Numbered from the stretch's first letter, positions 1-6,395 are shown. The stretch: 7,245 nt of DNA from Methanomethylovorans sp. PtaU1.Bin073 (GCA_002067265.1 MVQW01000130.1:1-7245), one strand, 5' to 3'. The notes: generated by a model not told the origin, from the sequence alone. Program-made: numbers and translations.

Positions 1-1310
1 GAACGCGCCACTTGTCTCTTATGTTCTATTTTTCTTTTCTCTATCCTCTCTTTTACATACTGCTTCATGGCAGTTACCTGTGTCCTGTCAGCTTCCACCG
101 GATGGCTGATACTTTGAGGGAATACCGCATCCAGGAAAAGGGTCTCTTTCTTTTGCAGTGAAAGTGTTGTGCAAATATTTTTTCTGGCTTTTTCGATCAC
201 TGAAACATAATTATGCCGCAATTGATTCTCCAGCACTGATTTAAGTTCACTGTTATCTTGCATCATCCTCAGCATGTCCTGACCACTGAGAACTAACTGG
301 CTTTCCTTGAGAGCATTCCCAAGCTCCTGATTGGCAAAGGTATTTGCACTTACTACTGCAGCATCTATTCCGTTAAGTATCAATGTTAGCCTGTCGATCT
401 CAGGATCTGTACCTGCCCGCACGTCGCCGTTCTCATCTAGCATCCAAACGGCTTTTTCCAGCTTATCCAAGGTTAAATCATCTACTTCCTGTAAAAAAGT
501 CATACCCGAAATCCTGATCAAGCGGGTAACTTGAATGGAACTCTCTATGACCTTCAGATTCCGTGATACCTGAGAGATCTCATTCTCAGGAACTATCTTC
601 CAATCCTCACAGGTTTCCAGATCAGCAATTATCTCGATTTCCACATCCTCAGGTAATTCACAGGAGAATAGATCGTCATCTGTTGCTATAACATGAGAAT
701 AACCCCTTGCTGAATCCACAATTTCTGTGAGAGAATTAACAAGGTGGACGTCCAGATAGTCTCCAAACCGCTTTTTTGCCTTTTCAAGCTTCTTTGGATC
801 AGTGGTAAGTATCACACGATCTCTTATTCTCACGGGCTTCTGCTTCACATTTAGAGGTTTCACACCACTTAGTAAACATAAAAAACCCTCGTTTCCTTTG
901 AGCATAGCAGCATGTTCGATGTGCTGTGCCACTGAATTTCTTATAGATTCGATCCTGTCCCTTCTGGAAGCAGGATAAGGGAAGAAGGTATGCATCTTCT
1001 CCCTGGCATAACCTGTGTGGGCAAAGAGCTTGATAATATCCAGCAACCTCTCATAGATATCCATAGCCTCACGGGTTTTCAGGAAATCCTGTACTCTGAC
1101 ACCTTCTATTTTGGAGCTTACCTCCTGCACCAAGGAGATCGCATATCTCTGACCCACTCCTTCCATGCACGATATACTTGCTACATCACCGCTAAAGATA
1201 GCTTCAAGGGCATTCTGTTCGCTACCGAAGTGTTCTATGAAACATCTGGCCATTTTTTCCCCGATGCCGGGGATGTCATTCAAGGAACGTATGTTTTCTT
1301 TGTGTTTCAT
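1..1310 (-). CDS. Archaeal MutS2-like DNA-binding protein with N-terminal helix-hairpin-helix motifs (partial, 3' end off window)
   Basis: I translated 436 codons without a stop from ATG at 1310 to the left edge. Residues 12-20 (DIPGIGEKM) and 48-56 (CMEGVGQRY) form two helix-hairpin-helix motifs, which bind DNA backbone without sequence preference. No MutS mismatch-recognition domain precedes them. The rest is charged and helical; residues about 415-436 are a Lys/Arg/Glu-rich helix typical of the lever or clamp coiled coil of MutS homologues. This layout matches the archaeal MutS2 family, whose ABC-type ATPase domain would lie beyond position 1, so Walker motifs cannot be checked here. The gene starts 12 bases after the DUF4130 gene stop, with GTGAG just upstream as a possible ribosome site, so it is probably the third gene of the radical SAM operon. 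A role in DNA repair or recombination is inferred from the family. Function in archaea is poorly defined. Confidence 0.78.
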   Translation of the reverse strand, partial: MKHKENIRSLNDIPGIGEKMARCFIEHFGSEQNALEAIFSGDVASISCMEGVGQRYAISLVQEVSSKIEGVRVQDFLKTREAMDIYERLLDIIKLFAHTGYAREKMHTFFPYPASRRDRIESIRNSVAQHIEHAAMLKGNEGFLCLLSGVKPLNVKQKPVRIRDRVILTTDPKKLEKAKKRFGDYLDVHLVNSLTEIVDSARGYSHVIATDDDLFSCELPEDVEIEIIADLETCEDWKIVPENEISQVSRNLKVIESSIQVTRLIRISGMTFLQEVDDLTLDKLEKAVWMLDENGDVRAGTDPEIDRLTLILNGIDAAVVSANTFANQELGNALKESQLVLSGQDMLRMMQDNSELKSVLENQLRHNYVSVIEKARKNICTTLSLQKKETLFLDAVFPQSISHPVEADRTQVTAMKQYVKERIEKRKIEHKRQVAR

Positions 1311-1322
1311 GCTCTCACGTAC

Positions 1323-2177
1323 TTATATATCAAAGAAATCCCCCAGTTTACAGGGAGATATTCCCCGTTCCACCTTATACCTGTCTTTCATAGACATTCC
1401 ACTAACAGAAGAAGCGGCCTTGGGCTGGAACTTCTTAGCCTGCTTCTTATTTCTTCTGCTGTCTATCATTTGGGAATCATAGTAGATGTCCCATAGTTCC
1501 TCCACTTCATCCGATGCATTCATTGCTGTCAGATTCCCCAGGAATGAAGACGTGACAACTATGAACCTTTCAAGGCCTACAAAATGACCATTACCTATCC
1601 ACGCTTTGTCCCCATGGACCACAGCAACAGGCAGGTCAGAATTTTTCCGGGCCAGCCACCTGCAGAACATATCTTCTATTCGGTGTTCCGGCCTGATATC
1701 GGCTGTAAGTATCCCCCTCACAAAAGTAGGCCTTGCAAACATGCAAAGTCTGTGATATGAAAGGCTGACCTCCCTCATGCACCGATAAAATTGTTTTTGG
1801 AGTTGTGTCTTGCCTGAAAAGAGAGAAGCAACATCTTCGCATAAACTCAAATTTCTCACCAGATCGGAAGGATCGCAATCCGCATGCCTGAGTACCAGAT
1901 CTATAAAATAGATGGGGTCGGGTTCTTTCCTGCGGGAGAACTTTACATGACGATTCCAGTGCTCTCCAAAAACACGTTCTGCAAGCTCCATGGCTGAAGC
2001 TGTCGGTCCAAAACCAATAAGCTCGACATCCTTCTCGATTCCTGCAAAACCGATCTTCCTTTGCAGTTCTTCCAGATCTTCTGCAAACATAAGGTATGCA
2101 TCAGGCAACTGCCGCAGTTTAAGGGAGGCAAGCAACACCCCCTCAATGGTTGTCCTAAAACCAATTATCAGGAACAT
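1323..2177 (-). CDS. DUF4130 family protein, partner of the radical SAM DNA-metabolism protein
   Basis: This 284-residue protein fits the DUF4130 family (probable DNA metabolism protein), which is almost always found next to the radical SAM protein encoded just upstream. Supporting features are the N-terminal TTIEGVLLAS (residues 9-18, the family's EG-L-L stretch), the central MFARPTFVRGILTADIRPEH (146-165), corresponding to the conserved FRF...Y-A-I-P-H block, and the C-terminal ELWDIYYDSQMIDSRRN (227-243). Many bacterial versions are longer and carry a C-terminal uracil-DNA-glycosylase-like domain. Here the protein ends at the DUF4130 core, with no room for one. The start codon overlaps the last 10 bases of the radical SAM gene (shared ATGTTCCTGA), indicating translational coupling. 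It is the only in-frame ATG after an upstream stop at 2201-2199, but a GGAGGT directly touches it, which is too close for normal use (see findings). Biochemical activity is unknown; no catalytic residues can be assigned. Confidence 0.8.
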   Translation of the reverse strand: MFLIIGFRTTIEGVLLASLKLRQLPDAYLMFAEDLEELQRKIGFAGIEKDVELIGFGPTASAMELAERVFGEHWNRHVKFSRRKEPDPIYFIDLVLRHADCDPSDLVRNLSLCEDVASLFSGKTQLQKQFYRCMREVSLSYHRLCMFARPTFVRGILTADIRPEHRIEDMFCRWLARKNSDLPVAVVHGDKAWIGNGHFVGLERFIVVTSSFLGNLTAMNASDEVEELWDIYYDSQMIDSRRNKKQAKKFQPKAASSVSGMSMKDRYKVERGISPCKLGDFFDI

Positions 2178-3310
2178 ACCTCCATAAAGGCAGAAAGATT
2201 AGTCTGGCAGCGGCCATTGATCTTAATATACGGCCTTGCCCGTGTAATGACCACACCCATGCGAGCAAGTTCCTGTTCGCAGTTAATTGGCCTGGATTGT
2301 ATAATACGGCTGGCACCCACCGGACCAATGCCCGGGACCAGCAACAATTCCTTCAGGCTTGCATTGTTGATGTCTACAGGGAACAGCTCAGGGTTGCATT
2401 GGGCAAGCAGTATCTTTGGGTCCTGATCTTTCAGAAAACCTGCATCCGTATATATTTCATCAAGATCTCTTGCCTTCAGTCCGTAATCCTTGAGCAGATA
2501 AGATGTCTGGTAGAGCCTCACTTCACGCCATTGAGGTGAGGGAGTGCTGTGTTCAAGAGGGGTGTCCGGTACAGGATCGAAACTCATAAAATAAGGTCTT
2601 CTTAGATCGTATTTATCCATGAACTTGTTCACAGTATGCACTATATCTCTATCAGATTCATCGGCAGCGCCTACTACGAACTGGGTATCATTGGCGCCTA
2701 CGATACGTCCCCCGTAACCAATCTCTTTCCTCTTTTGTATTATAAGCTCCTTTGTCCACTTCAGGCGCTGAAGAACATCATTAGTGTAGTCGAAGTTAGG
2801 ACACACTTCCGAATAGTTGATGCTGCTGGTAGTCTCTGCATTGACCCCGAACTTATTTGCAACATCTGCTATCTCCTCTAACAGGTATTTTGGGGTTCCC
2901 GGCATTAGCCTCATATGTATGTAACCCTGAAAACCCTGAGCACGCAACTTCCTGGCCACTTCAAGCTGTTTTTCGGAAGTGTTCTCAGCGTCTCCGATTA
3001 CACCGGAAGACAGGAACAAGCCTTCCACAGCATTCCGTCTGTAAAATGACCATGTGATCTTTACGATCTCATCTGGAGACAATGATACCCGAGGTGTATC
3101 TCTTTCGCATCTGTTAGGACAGTAGGTACATTCTCCTGAACAATAATTAGTGAGCAATGTTTTGTAAAGCTGGATACACCTGCCATCGGGACCAAAAGCA
3201 TGGCATACAGCGCTCTGGTTGCAACTATCGTACTTAGTGCCTGATGCCAAATAGCGCATACGCTCTGTGAGGGTCTTATGGGCTTCATTGGGAGTTTTCA
3301 GTTGGCTCAC
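2168..3310 (-). CDS. Radical SAM protein, putative DNA modification/repair (UDG-linked family)
   Basis: The 380-residue product has a canonical radical SAM CxxxCxxC motif at Cys57, Cys61 and Cys64 (CSGECTYC), which binds the [4Fe-4S] cluster that cleaves S-adenosylmethionine. It also has Cys30, Cys36, Cys45 and Cys68. The block HAFGPDGRCIQLYKTLLTNYC (residues 37-57) is characteristic of the putative DNA modification/repair radical SAM family (TIGR03916). The C-terminus carries a helix-hairpin-helix with VPGIGPVGA at 325-333, preceded by DINNASLKEL, pointing to nucleic-acid binding. Substrate and reaction are unknown. It is followed by its usual partner, a DUF4130 protein, with a 10-base overlap, and heads a three-gene operon. 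The start taken is GTG at 3310, because a TATA box centred near 3335 puts transcription start at about 3309. An internal ATG at 3259 (Met18) would also leave the conserved core intact and cannot be excluded. Confidence 0.9.
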   Translation of the reverse strand: MSQLKTPNEAHKTLTERMRYLASGTKYDSCNQSAVCHAFGPDGRCIQLYKTLLTNYCSGECTYCPNRCERDTPRVSLSPDEIVKITWSFYRRNAVEGLFLSSGVIGDAENTSEKQLEVARKLRAQGFQGYIHMRLMPGTPKYLLEEIADVANKFGVNAETTSSINYSEVCPNFDYTNDVLQRLKWTKELIIQKRKEIGYGGRIVGANDTQFVVGAADESDRDIVHTVNKFMDKYDLRRPYFMSFDPVPDTPLEHSTPSPQWREVRLYQTSYLLKDYGLKARDLDEIYTDAGFLKDQDPKILLAQCNPELFPVDINNASLKELLLVPGIGPVGASRIIQSRPINCEQELARMGVVITRARPYIKINGRCQTNLSAFMEVCS

Positions 3311-3330
3311 AATGAAGTGACTGATGATTG

Positions 3331-3339
3331 AATATAAAA
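3331..3339 (-). promoter_or_regulatory. Archaeal TATA box of the radical SAM operon
   Basis: On the minus strand the region reads TGTTTTATATTC, with the box at 3339-3331. Its centre is about 25 bases before the GTG at 3310, the usual TATA-to-start distance in archaea. This suggests a leaderless message. No Shine-Dalgarno sequence precedes the GTG, which fits. The same TGTTTTATAT string occurs in the ArsR-fusion gene promoter. Confidence 0.5.
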
Positions 3340-3389
3340 CAGGGATGTAAGCGATGTGAAAGTATTAATAAGGTATAAGAAGCCACGAT

Positions 3390-3412
3390 CCGTTCACAGA
3401 AAGCGTGAACGG
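3390..3412 (-). terminator. Perfect hairpin directly after the ArsR-fusion gene stop
   Basis: CCGTTCAC and GTGAACGG form a perfect 8-base-pair inverted repeat around a 7-base loop. It begins at the base following the TAA stop (3415-3413). It is the strongest inverted repeat I found in the window. The minus strand just after it is not a run of T, so it is not a textbook intrinsic terminator. It could end transcription, protect the 3' end of the mRNA, or be a protein-binding site between this gene and the downstream operon. Confidence 0.5.
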
Positions 3413-3970
3413 TTATTCCTCATCCTTTACTTTGATATTGATCTTCAGTTTGGTAACAGCTTCCAGTTTCTTCCATTCCACTGTTGCATCCTTTTCAAAC
3501 CTGCAGTTTTTAACAGTTTTGTCAGGAAGTTTACCGTCCACTTCATACACAAAGAAACCTTCTTCGCCATTGGTAGAGACTACATTCTCAAAATCATTAT
3601 CCTGACGGACTTCTACCACAGCAACCTTTTTCAGGGCTTCCAGCAGAGTTGTACCCTTAGCTACTTCTATATTCTTAGTGGGTGCAAGAATATCCAGCGC
3701 AGAAACAATGTTCTTGTTGTTAAGTTTCAATACATGGGTTTTTCCATAGACCTTGCGCTCTATCAGCTGAGCTTCTTCGAGGATTGTCGCATGTTTCGCC
3801 GCAACCGGAACAGATATATCAAGCTCCCTTGCCAGTTCGGAGATATGCACCTCACCCTCACATAGCTTTTCCAGCATCTTCAAGCGTGTATCGCTTCCCA
3901 GGGCACTGAATACCTTAAGACGCTCGGTGTTGTCCAGGTCTTGAGGGTCATTGTTATCAGATGGGCTCAT
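3413..3970 (-). CDS. ArsR-type winged-helix regulator fused to a DUF4430/transcobalamin-like C-terminal domain
   Basis: The 185-residue protein (ATG at 3970) has two parts. Residues about 15-85 form an ArsR-type winged helix: FSALGSDTRLKMLEKL (21-36), then ISELARELDISVPVAAKHA (43-61) as the helix-turn-helix, then the wing. Residues about 103-170 resemble DUF4430, a beta-grasp domain related to the transcobalamin/intrinsic factor C-terminal domain: GTTLLEALKK, then FFVYEVDGK (139-147), then ATVEWKKL (162-169), matching the family's T-L--L, Y-V-NGK and D-VEW signatures. No signal peptide or membrane helix is present, so it should act in the cytoplasm as a DNA-binding regulator. No paired metal-binding cysteines are seen (only Cys37 and Cys156), so metal sensing of the classic ArsR kind is unlikely. 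A longer reading from TTG at 3979 exists, but the TATA position favours the ATG. The cobamide genes lie just upstream. A corrinoid-sensing role is inference. Confidence 0.8.
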   Translation of the reverse strand: MSPSDNNDPQDLDNTERLKVFSALGSDTRLKMLEKLCEGEVHISELARELDISVPVAAKHATILEEAQLIERKVYGKTHVLKLNNKNIVSALDILAPTKNIEVAKGTTLLEALKKVAVVEVRQDNDFENVVSTNGEEGFFVYEVDGKLPDKTVKNCRFEKDATVEWKKLEAVTKLKINIKVKDEE

Positions 3971-3994
3971 ATATATCAAAACTATTTATTATAC

Positions 3995-4003
3995 ATATAT
4001 AAA
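3995..4003 (-). promoter_or_regulatory. Archaeal TATA box of the ArsR-fusion gene
   Basis: The minus strand reads TGTTTTATATATG, with the box at 4003-3995. From its centre, transcription should start at about 3973, three to five bases before the ATG at 3970 and downstream of the alternative TTG at 3979. This decides the start in favour of the ATG and suggests a leaderless or very short-leader message. The surrounding 3971-4060 is very AT-rich and could hold operators, but I see no clear dyad apart from short TATATA runs. Confidence 0.5.
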
Positions 4004-4087
4004 ACATTCCCCGTTAAGATTCCACTGAATATTATACTTCATCCAAACAGAAAATATATGTAAAAATCGCTTTTGTTGAGGTAATCT

Positions 4088-4126
4088 AAAAAGATGTAAT
4101 ATATGAGAGTTAGTGCTACTATCTCT
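4088..4126 (-). terminator. Hairpin plus U-rich stretch ending the cbiZ-cbiR transcript
   Basis: AGAGTTAGT (4106-4114) and ACTATCTCT (4118-4126) form an inverted repeat with one mismatched pair and a three-base loop. It overlaps the TAG stop of the TIM-barrel gene (4127-4125). On the transcribed strand a TTTTT run follows at 4092-4088. Archaeal termination depends mainly on U-rich tracts, so this is a plausible end of the two-gene message, separating it from the regulator gene. Confidence 0.45.
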
Positions 4127-5093
4127 ATCCATGCAGCGCCTGTATCTGTGTACCGAGCTTCCAGTCCAGCTCAGACAGGCTGTTAGTTTCAAATTCATGA
4201 GTAAGGAACCTCGGTCTGACGAGATCCACTATTTCCCTGCATCTTTCATCAGTAAAAGGCATATGCTGATCTATTTTAGATACATGTTCCATGACAGCAA
4301 TAAGCCGTTCGTGAAAGGAAAGATCATAGTAACCCTCAGGTACCCCTTTTCTTGCTACCTGCATCTGGTAATCGCCTGAAAGACTGCAATGAAAATGCAT
4401 ACCTTCTATCATGTCAATAATATCTTCCGAATACCTGCCCAGCACCTCAAGCACAGAATCAATCGCAGTTTTTTCCTCGGTGCAATTCATTATGGCATTC
4501 ATCAAATGACCTGTATCAAGAGTAAAAGCCCAGTTCCCGAACTCAAGAGAATTCATAAAATGCATTGTTGCAGCGGGATCCAGCAGATTTAGGCCAGGCC
4601 ACCACAGATTCTCGAAAAAGAGCCTTACAGGTGGTTCTCCATTTGGAAAAACTGATACAGATTCATTGAGAAACTCCGCTGTAGTATCCATAACTTCTAT
4701 ATCTGACACCCCGAAATCCCGGGTGAACACATGATCTAGCTCCACATAAGCAACATGGAAGACCCCGTATTCGGCATTTATAGATGCAGCATTCTCAAGT
4801 GAACTCCTGAAATTCCCTATAACATCCTGACGATCATTCCCCCCGAACAGGAAAAATTTTTCATTATCATCCATCTCCTCATTGAAGGCTTTTCCATCCA
4901 CCCATGCACGGTGCCTTCCCATCCAGTAAGGCAAATGCACACCTTCAACTATCTTAGCGGGTAAATCCGGCAGAGTTGTGTGATCAACAAAAAGTTCCAC
5001 ACCGTCAAGTCCATGAGACTGCAAGAAAGAAGACACTTTATTCCAGTCATTTCCAAAACGTGAAAGGTCACTCTCATGAAGAGAGAAGTTCAT
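4125..5093 (-). CDS. cbiR: AP-endonuclease-2-superfamily TIM-barrel protein, probable CbiR-like cobamide hydrolase
   Basis: The 322-residue protein has the sugar-isomerase/AP-endonuclease-2 TIM-barrel pattern with likely metal ligands on successive strands: GVELF (31-35), GVHLPYW (51-57), YGVFHVAYVEL (109-119), LFFENLWWPGLNL (158-170), FTLDTGHLMNA (190-200), GMHFHCSLSGDY (231-242) and THEFE (298-302). Candidate metal-binding residues are His53, His113, Glu161, Asp193/His196, His233/His235 and Glu300 or Glu302. CbiR, described in Akkermansia, belongs to this superfamily and hydrolyses the phosphoribosyl bond of the cobamide nucleotide loop, starting lower-ligand exchange. I assign this gene there because of the fold, the distinctive FENLWWPGL and LDTGHLMN blocks as I recall them, and its place 21 bases after cbiZ. 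An AAGGA ribosome site lies four bases before the ATG. It could instead be an unrelated sugar-phosphate isomerase-like enzyme. The fold is certain; the CbiR label is moderate. Confidence 0.65.
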   Translation of the reverse strand: MNFSLHESDLSRFGNDWNKVSSFLQSHGLDGVELFVDHTTLPDLPAKIVEGVHLPYWMGRHRAWVDGKAFNEEMDDNEKFFLFGGNDRQDVIGNFRSSLENAASINAEYGVFHVAYVELDHVFTRDFGVSDIEVMDTTAEFLNESVSVFPNGEPPVRLFFENLWWPGLNLLDPAATMHFMNSLEFGNWAFTLDTGHLMNAIMNCTEEKTAIDSVLEVLGRYSEDIIDMIEGMHFHCSLSGDYQMQVARKGVPEGYYDLSFHERLIAVMEHVSKIDQHMPFTDERCREIVDLVRPRFLTHEFETNSLSELDWKLGTQIQALHG

Positions 5094-5114
5094 TAGTTCC
5101 TTAATGCTAAAACC

Positions 5115-6287
5115 TCACAATGATGTCTGATTACCGTTCTTCACCAACCAGGCAGTCATGTAAACCAGATTGTCAACAATACCATCGTAATCATTTAGCA
5201 ATTCCACAGGTGGTTTGTGGCTGCATTGGAGAATATCAGGAAGCTGCCTAATAAGAGCAATAGCCATTGTCCTGGCAGAAGTATCAGGAAGCAAACCCCA
5301 GGAAACTTCATCTACGATATGTGTAATTGCAGCAGTGGCTGCTACCAGTGAAGGATTAAGGGCCAGTTCTCGCAGGTCTTTCAAAAAGCGCATTTTGCGA
5401 TTCTCACCTGCCATGTGGGAAGCCACTTTCCAGTAATATGCTTCATCCACTCCGAATCTTTCAAGCCTTAACAGCATATTGCGCTGGGAAATAGGTGTAA
5501 GTTCCGACTGTTTTTCAAGTGCTTTCTTGGTGGCCTCGATCACACATTTCCCTATAAGTTCACCTAACTTGGAATGCTTTCCTGCATCCGTGAGCTTCAA
5601 AGGACTTGTCATATCACTTACCACAGCGATCATATCCGTTCCTGAACCTGTAGCAATGCCCTGCGAATATCTGCTTGGGACCATAAGCTCCTGCAAAGCT
5701 ACTGTTTTTGCTTCCGTGGCGGTCATGATCACACGGGCCATTACATATTCCGGAAGATCCGCATTTATCACAAGAATCGTATTAATGGTTCCATTTATAG
5801 GAAAATGATTACCATTTTCCTGATAATATGAAGATGGATCACCAACTCTTCCTCCGTTGATCTCCACGCCGCCAGTCACAATAGCTGTGACCTCCAGACC
5901 CCTGAAACCCTTGCTTACTATGGCAACATTATTCATGTTCGCAGCAGTGAGCATTCCGGAGCTTTTTGAAGGATCAAAACCCAACTTCGAAGCCAGCAGG
6001 GAAAGATAAGCAGATACATCTCCACCTTCCAGGTCCTCTCCATTTTTTACTCCACGTGGGATCTGGTTATTGATAATGCATTCCAGATCTTCACTATAAC
6101 CTCCGTTTAACCATGAGGTTGTAAGCGTACGCCTGCCTACAGGAAGCTTTACAACTATTGAATATTCCTGCCTGTATACTTTTTCGCCCGCTGGAAGTTC
6201 CAATAGCATCAGCAGAGAAGCTTCATTATCATTTTTGGGAGTTTCCAGACATTTTTCATTTGGATGGGACCCAGTGTGCATGATCAT
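5115..6287 (-). CDS. cbiZ: Adenosylcobinamide amidohydrolase CbiZ with long C-terminal extension
   Basis: CbiZ hydrolyses the amide bond of adenosylcobinamide, giving adenosylcobyric acid. Archaea use it to feed salvaged corrinoids into cobamide synthesis, and some organisms to remodel cobamides. The family signatures are clear: TTSWLNGGYSED (56-67), GMLTAANMNNVAI (111-123), VTAIVTGGVEINGGRVGDP (133-151), GTINTILVINADL (166-178), TATEAKTVALQEL (189-201) and ATGSGTDMIAVV (212-223). At 390 residues it is well beyond the core, which ends near residue 225-260. The remaining 130 or so residues are helical and unassigned. I see no signal peptide or membrane segment, so the protein is cytoplasmic. 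It leads a two-gene operon with the CbiR-like gene. An AAAGG sequence lies upstream, three bases before ATG 6287 and nine before a second ATG at 6281, so the start may be two residues further in. Confidence 0.92.
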   Translation of the reverse strand: MIMHTGSHPNEKCLETPKNDNEASLLMLLELPAGEKVYRQEYSIVVKLPVGRRTLTTSWLNGGYSEDLECIINNQIPRGVKNGEDLEGGDVSAYLSLLASKLGFDPSKSSGMLTAANMNNVAIVSKGFRGLEVTAIVTGGVEINGGRVGDPSSYYQENGNHFPINGTINTILVINADLPEYVMARVIMTATEAKTVALQELMVPSRYSQGIATGSGTDMIAVVSDMTSPLKLTDAGKHSKLGELIGKCVIEATKKALEKQSELTPISQRNMLLRLERFGVDEAYYWKVASHMAGENRKMRFLKDLRELALNPSLVAATAAITHIVDEVSWGLLPDTSARTMAIALIRQLPDILQCSHKPPVELLNDYDGIVDNLVYMTAWLVKNGNQTSL

Positions 6288-6385
6288 CTACCTTTCAAAA
6301 TAAATGTACATCTTTTACTGTTCCCTAAAAGGTACTTTGGATACCCGGACAGCAAAAAGAACCTGTGCAAAAGTTCTACTATTGA

Positions 6386-6395
6386 CTATAAATAG
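6386..6395 (-). promoter_or_regulatory. Possible TATA box for cbiZ (bidirectional look)
   Basis: The minus strand reads CTATTTATAG at 6395-6386. It would start transcription near 6364 and give cbiZ a leader of about 77 bases, consistent with the Shine-Dalgarno-like AAAGG before its start. The plus strand reads CTATAAATAG, also a good TATA box, so the direction is uncertain. The rest of the 251-base gap between cbiZ and the antiporter gene (6288-6538) holds the antiporter promoter and a doubtful 26-codon ORF; I see nothing else in it, and no B12-riboswitch box. Confidence 0.3.

Noticed and set aside
990..1496. Plus-strand open frame of 168 codons and the overlapping 105-codon frame
   Set aside because: Both lie opposite the MutS2-like and DUF4130 genes, which carry recognisable motifs; their translations look like no family and have atypical composition.
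3356..3865. Plus-strand open frame of 169 codons
   Set aside because: It is antisense to the ArsR-fusion gene, whose winged-helix motif is clear; no ribosome site or promoter is seen for it.
3971..3979. TTG start at 3979 for the ArsR-fusion gene
   Set aside because: It would lie upstream of the transcription start predicted from the TATA box, adds only three residues, and an ATG follows at 3970.
5115..5612. CbiS-type fusion (CbiZ plus CobZ phosphatase)
   Set aside because: The C-terminal part does not show the PgpA-like motifs expected of CobZ.
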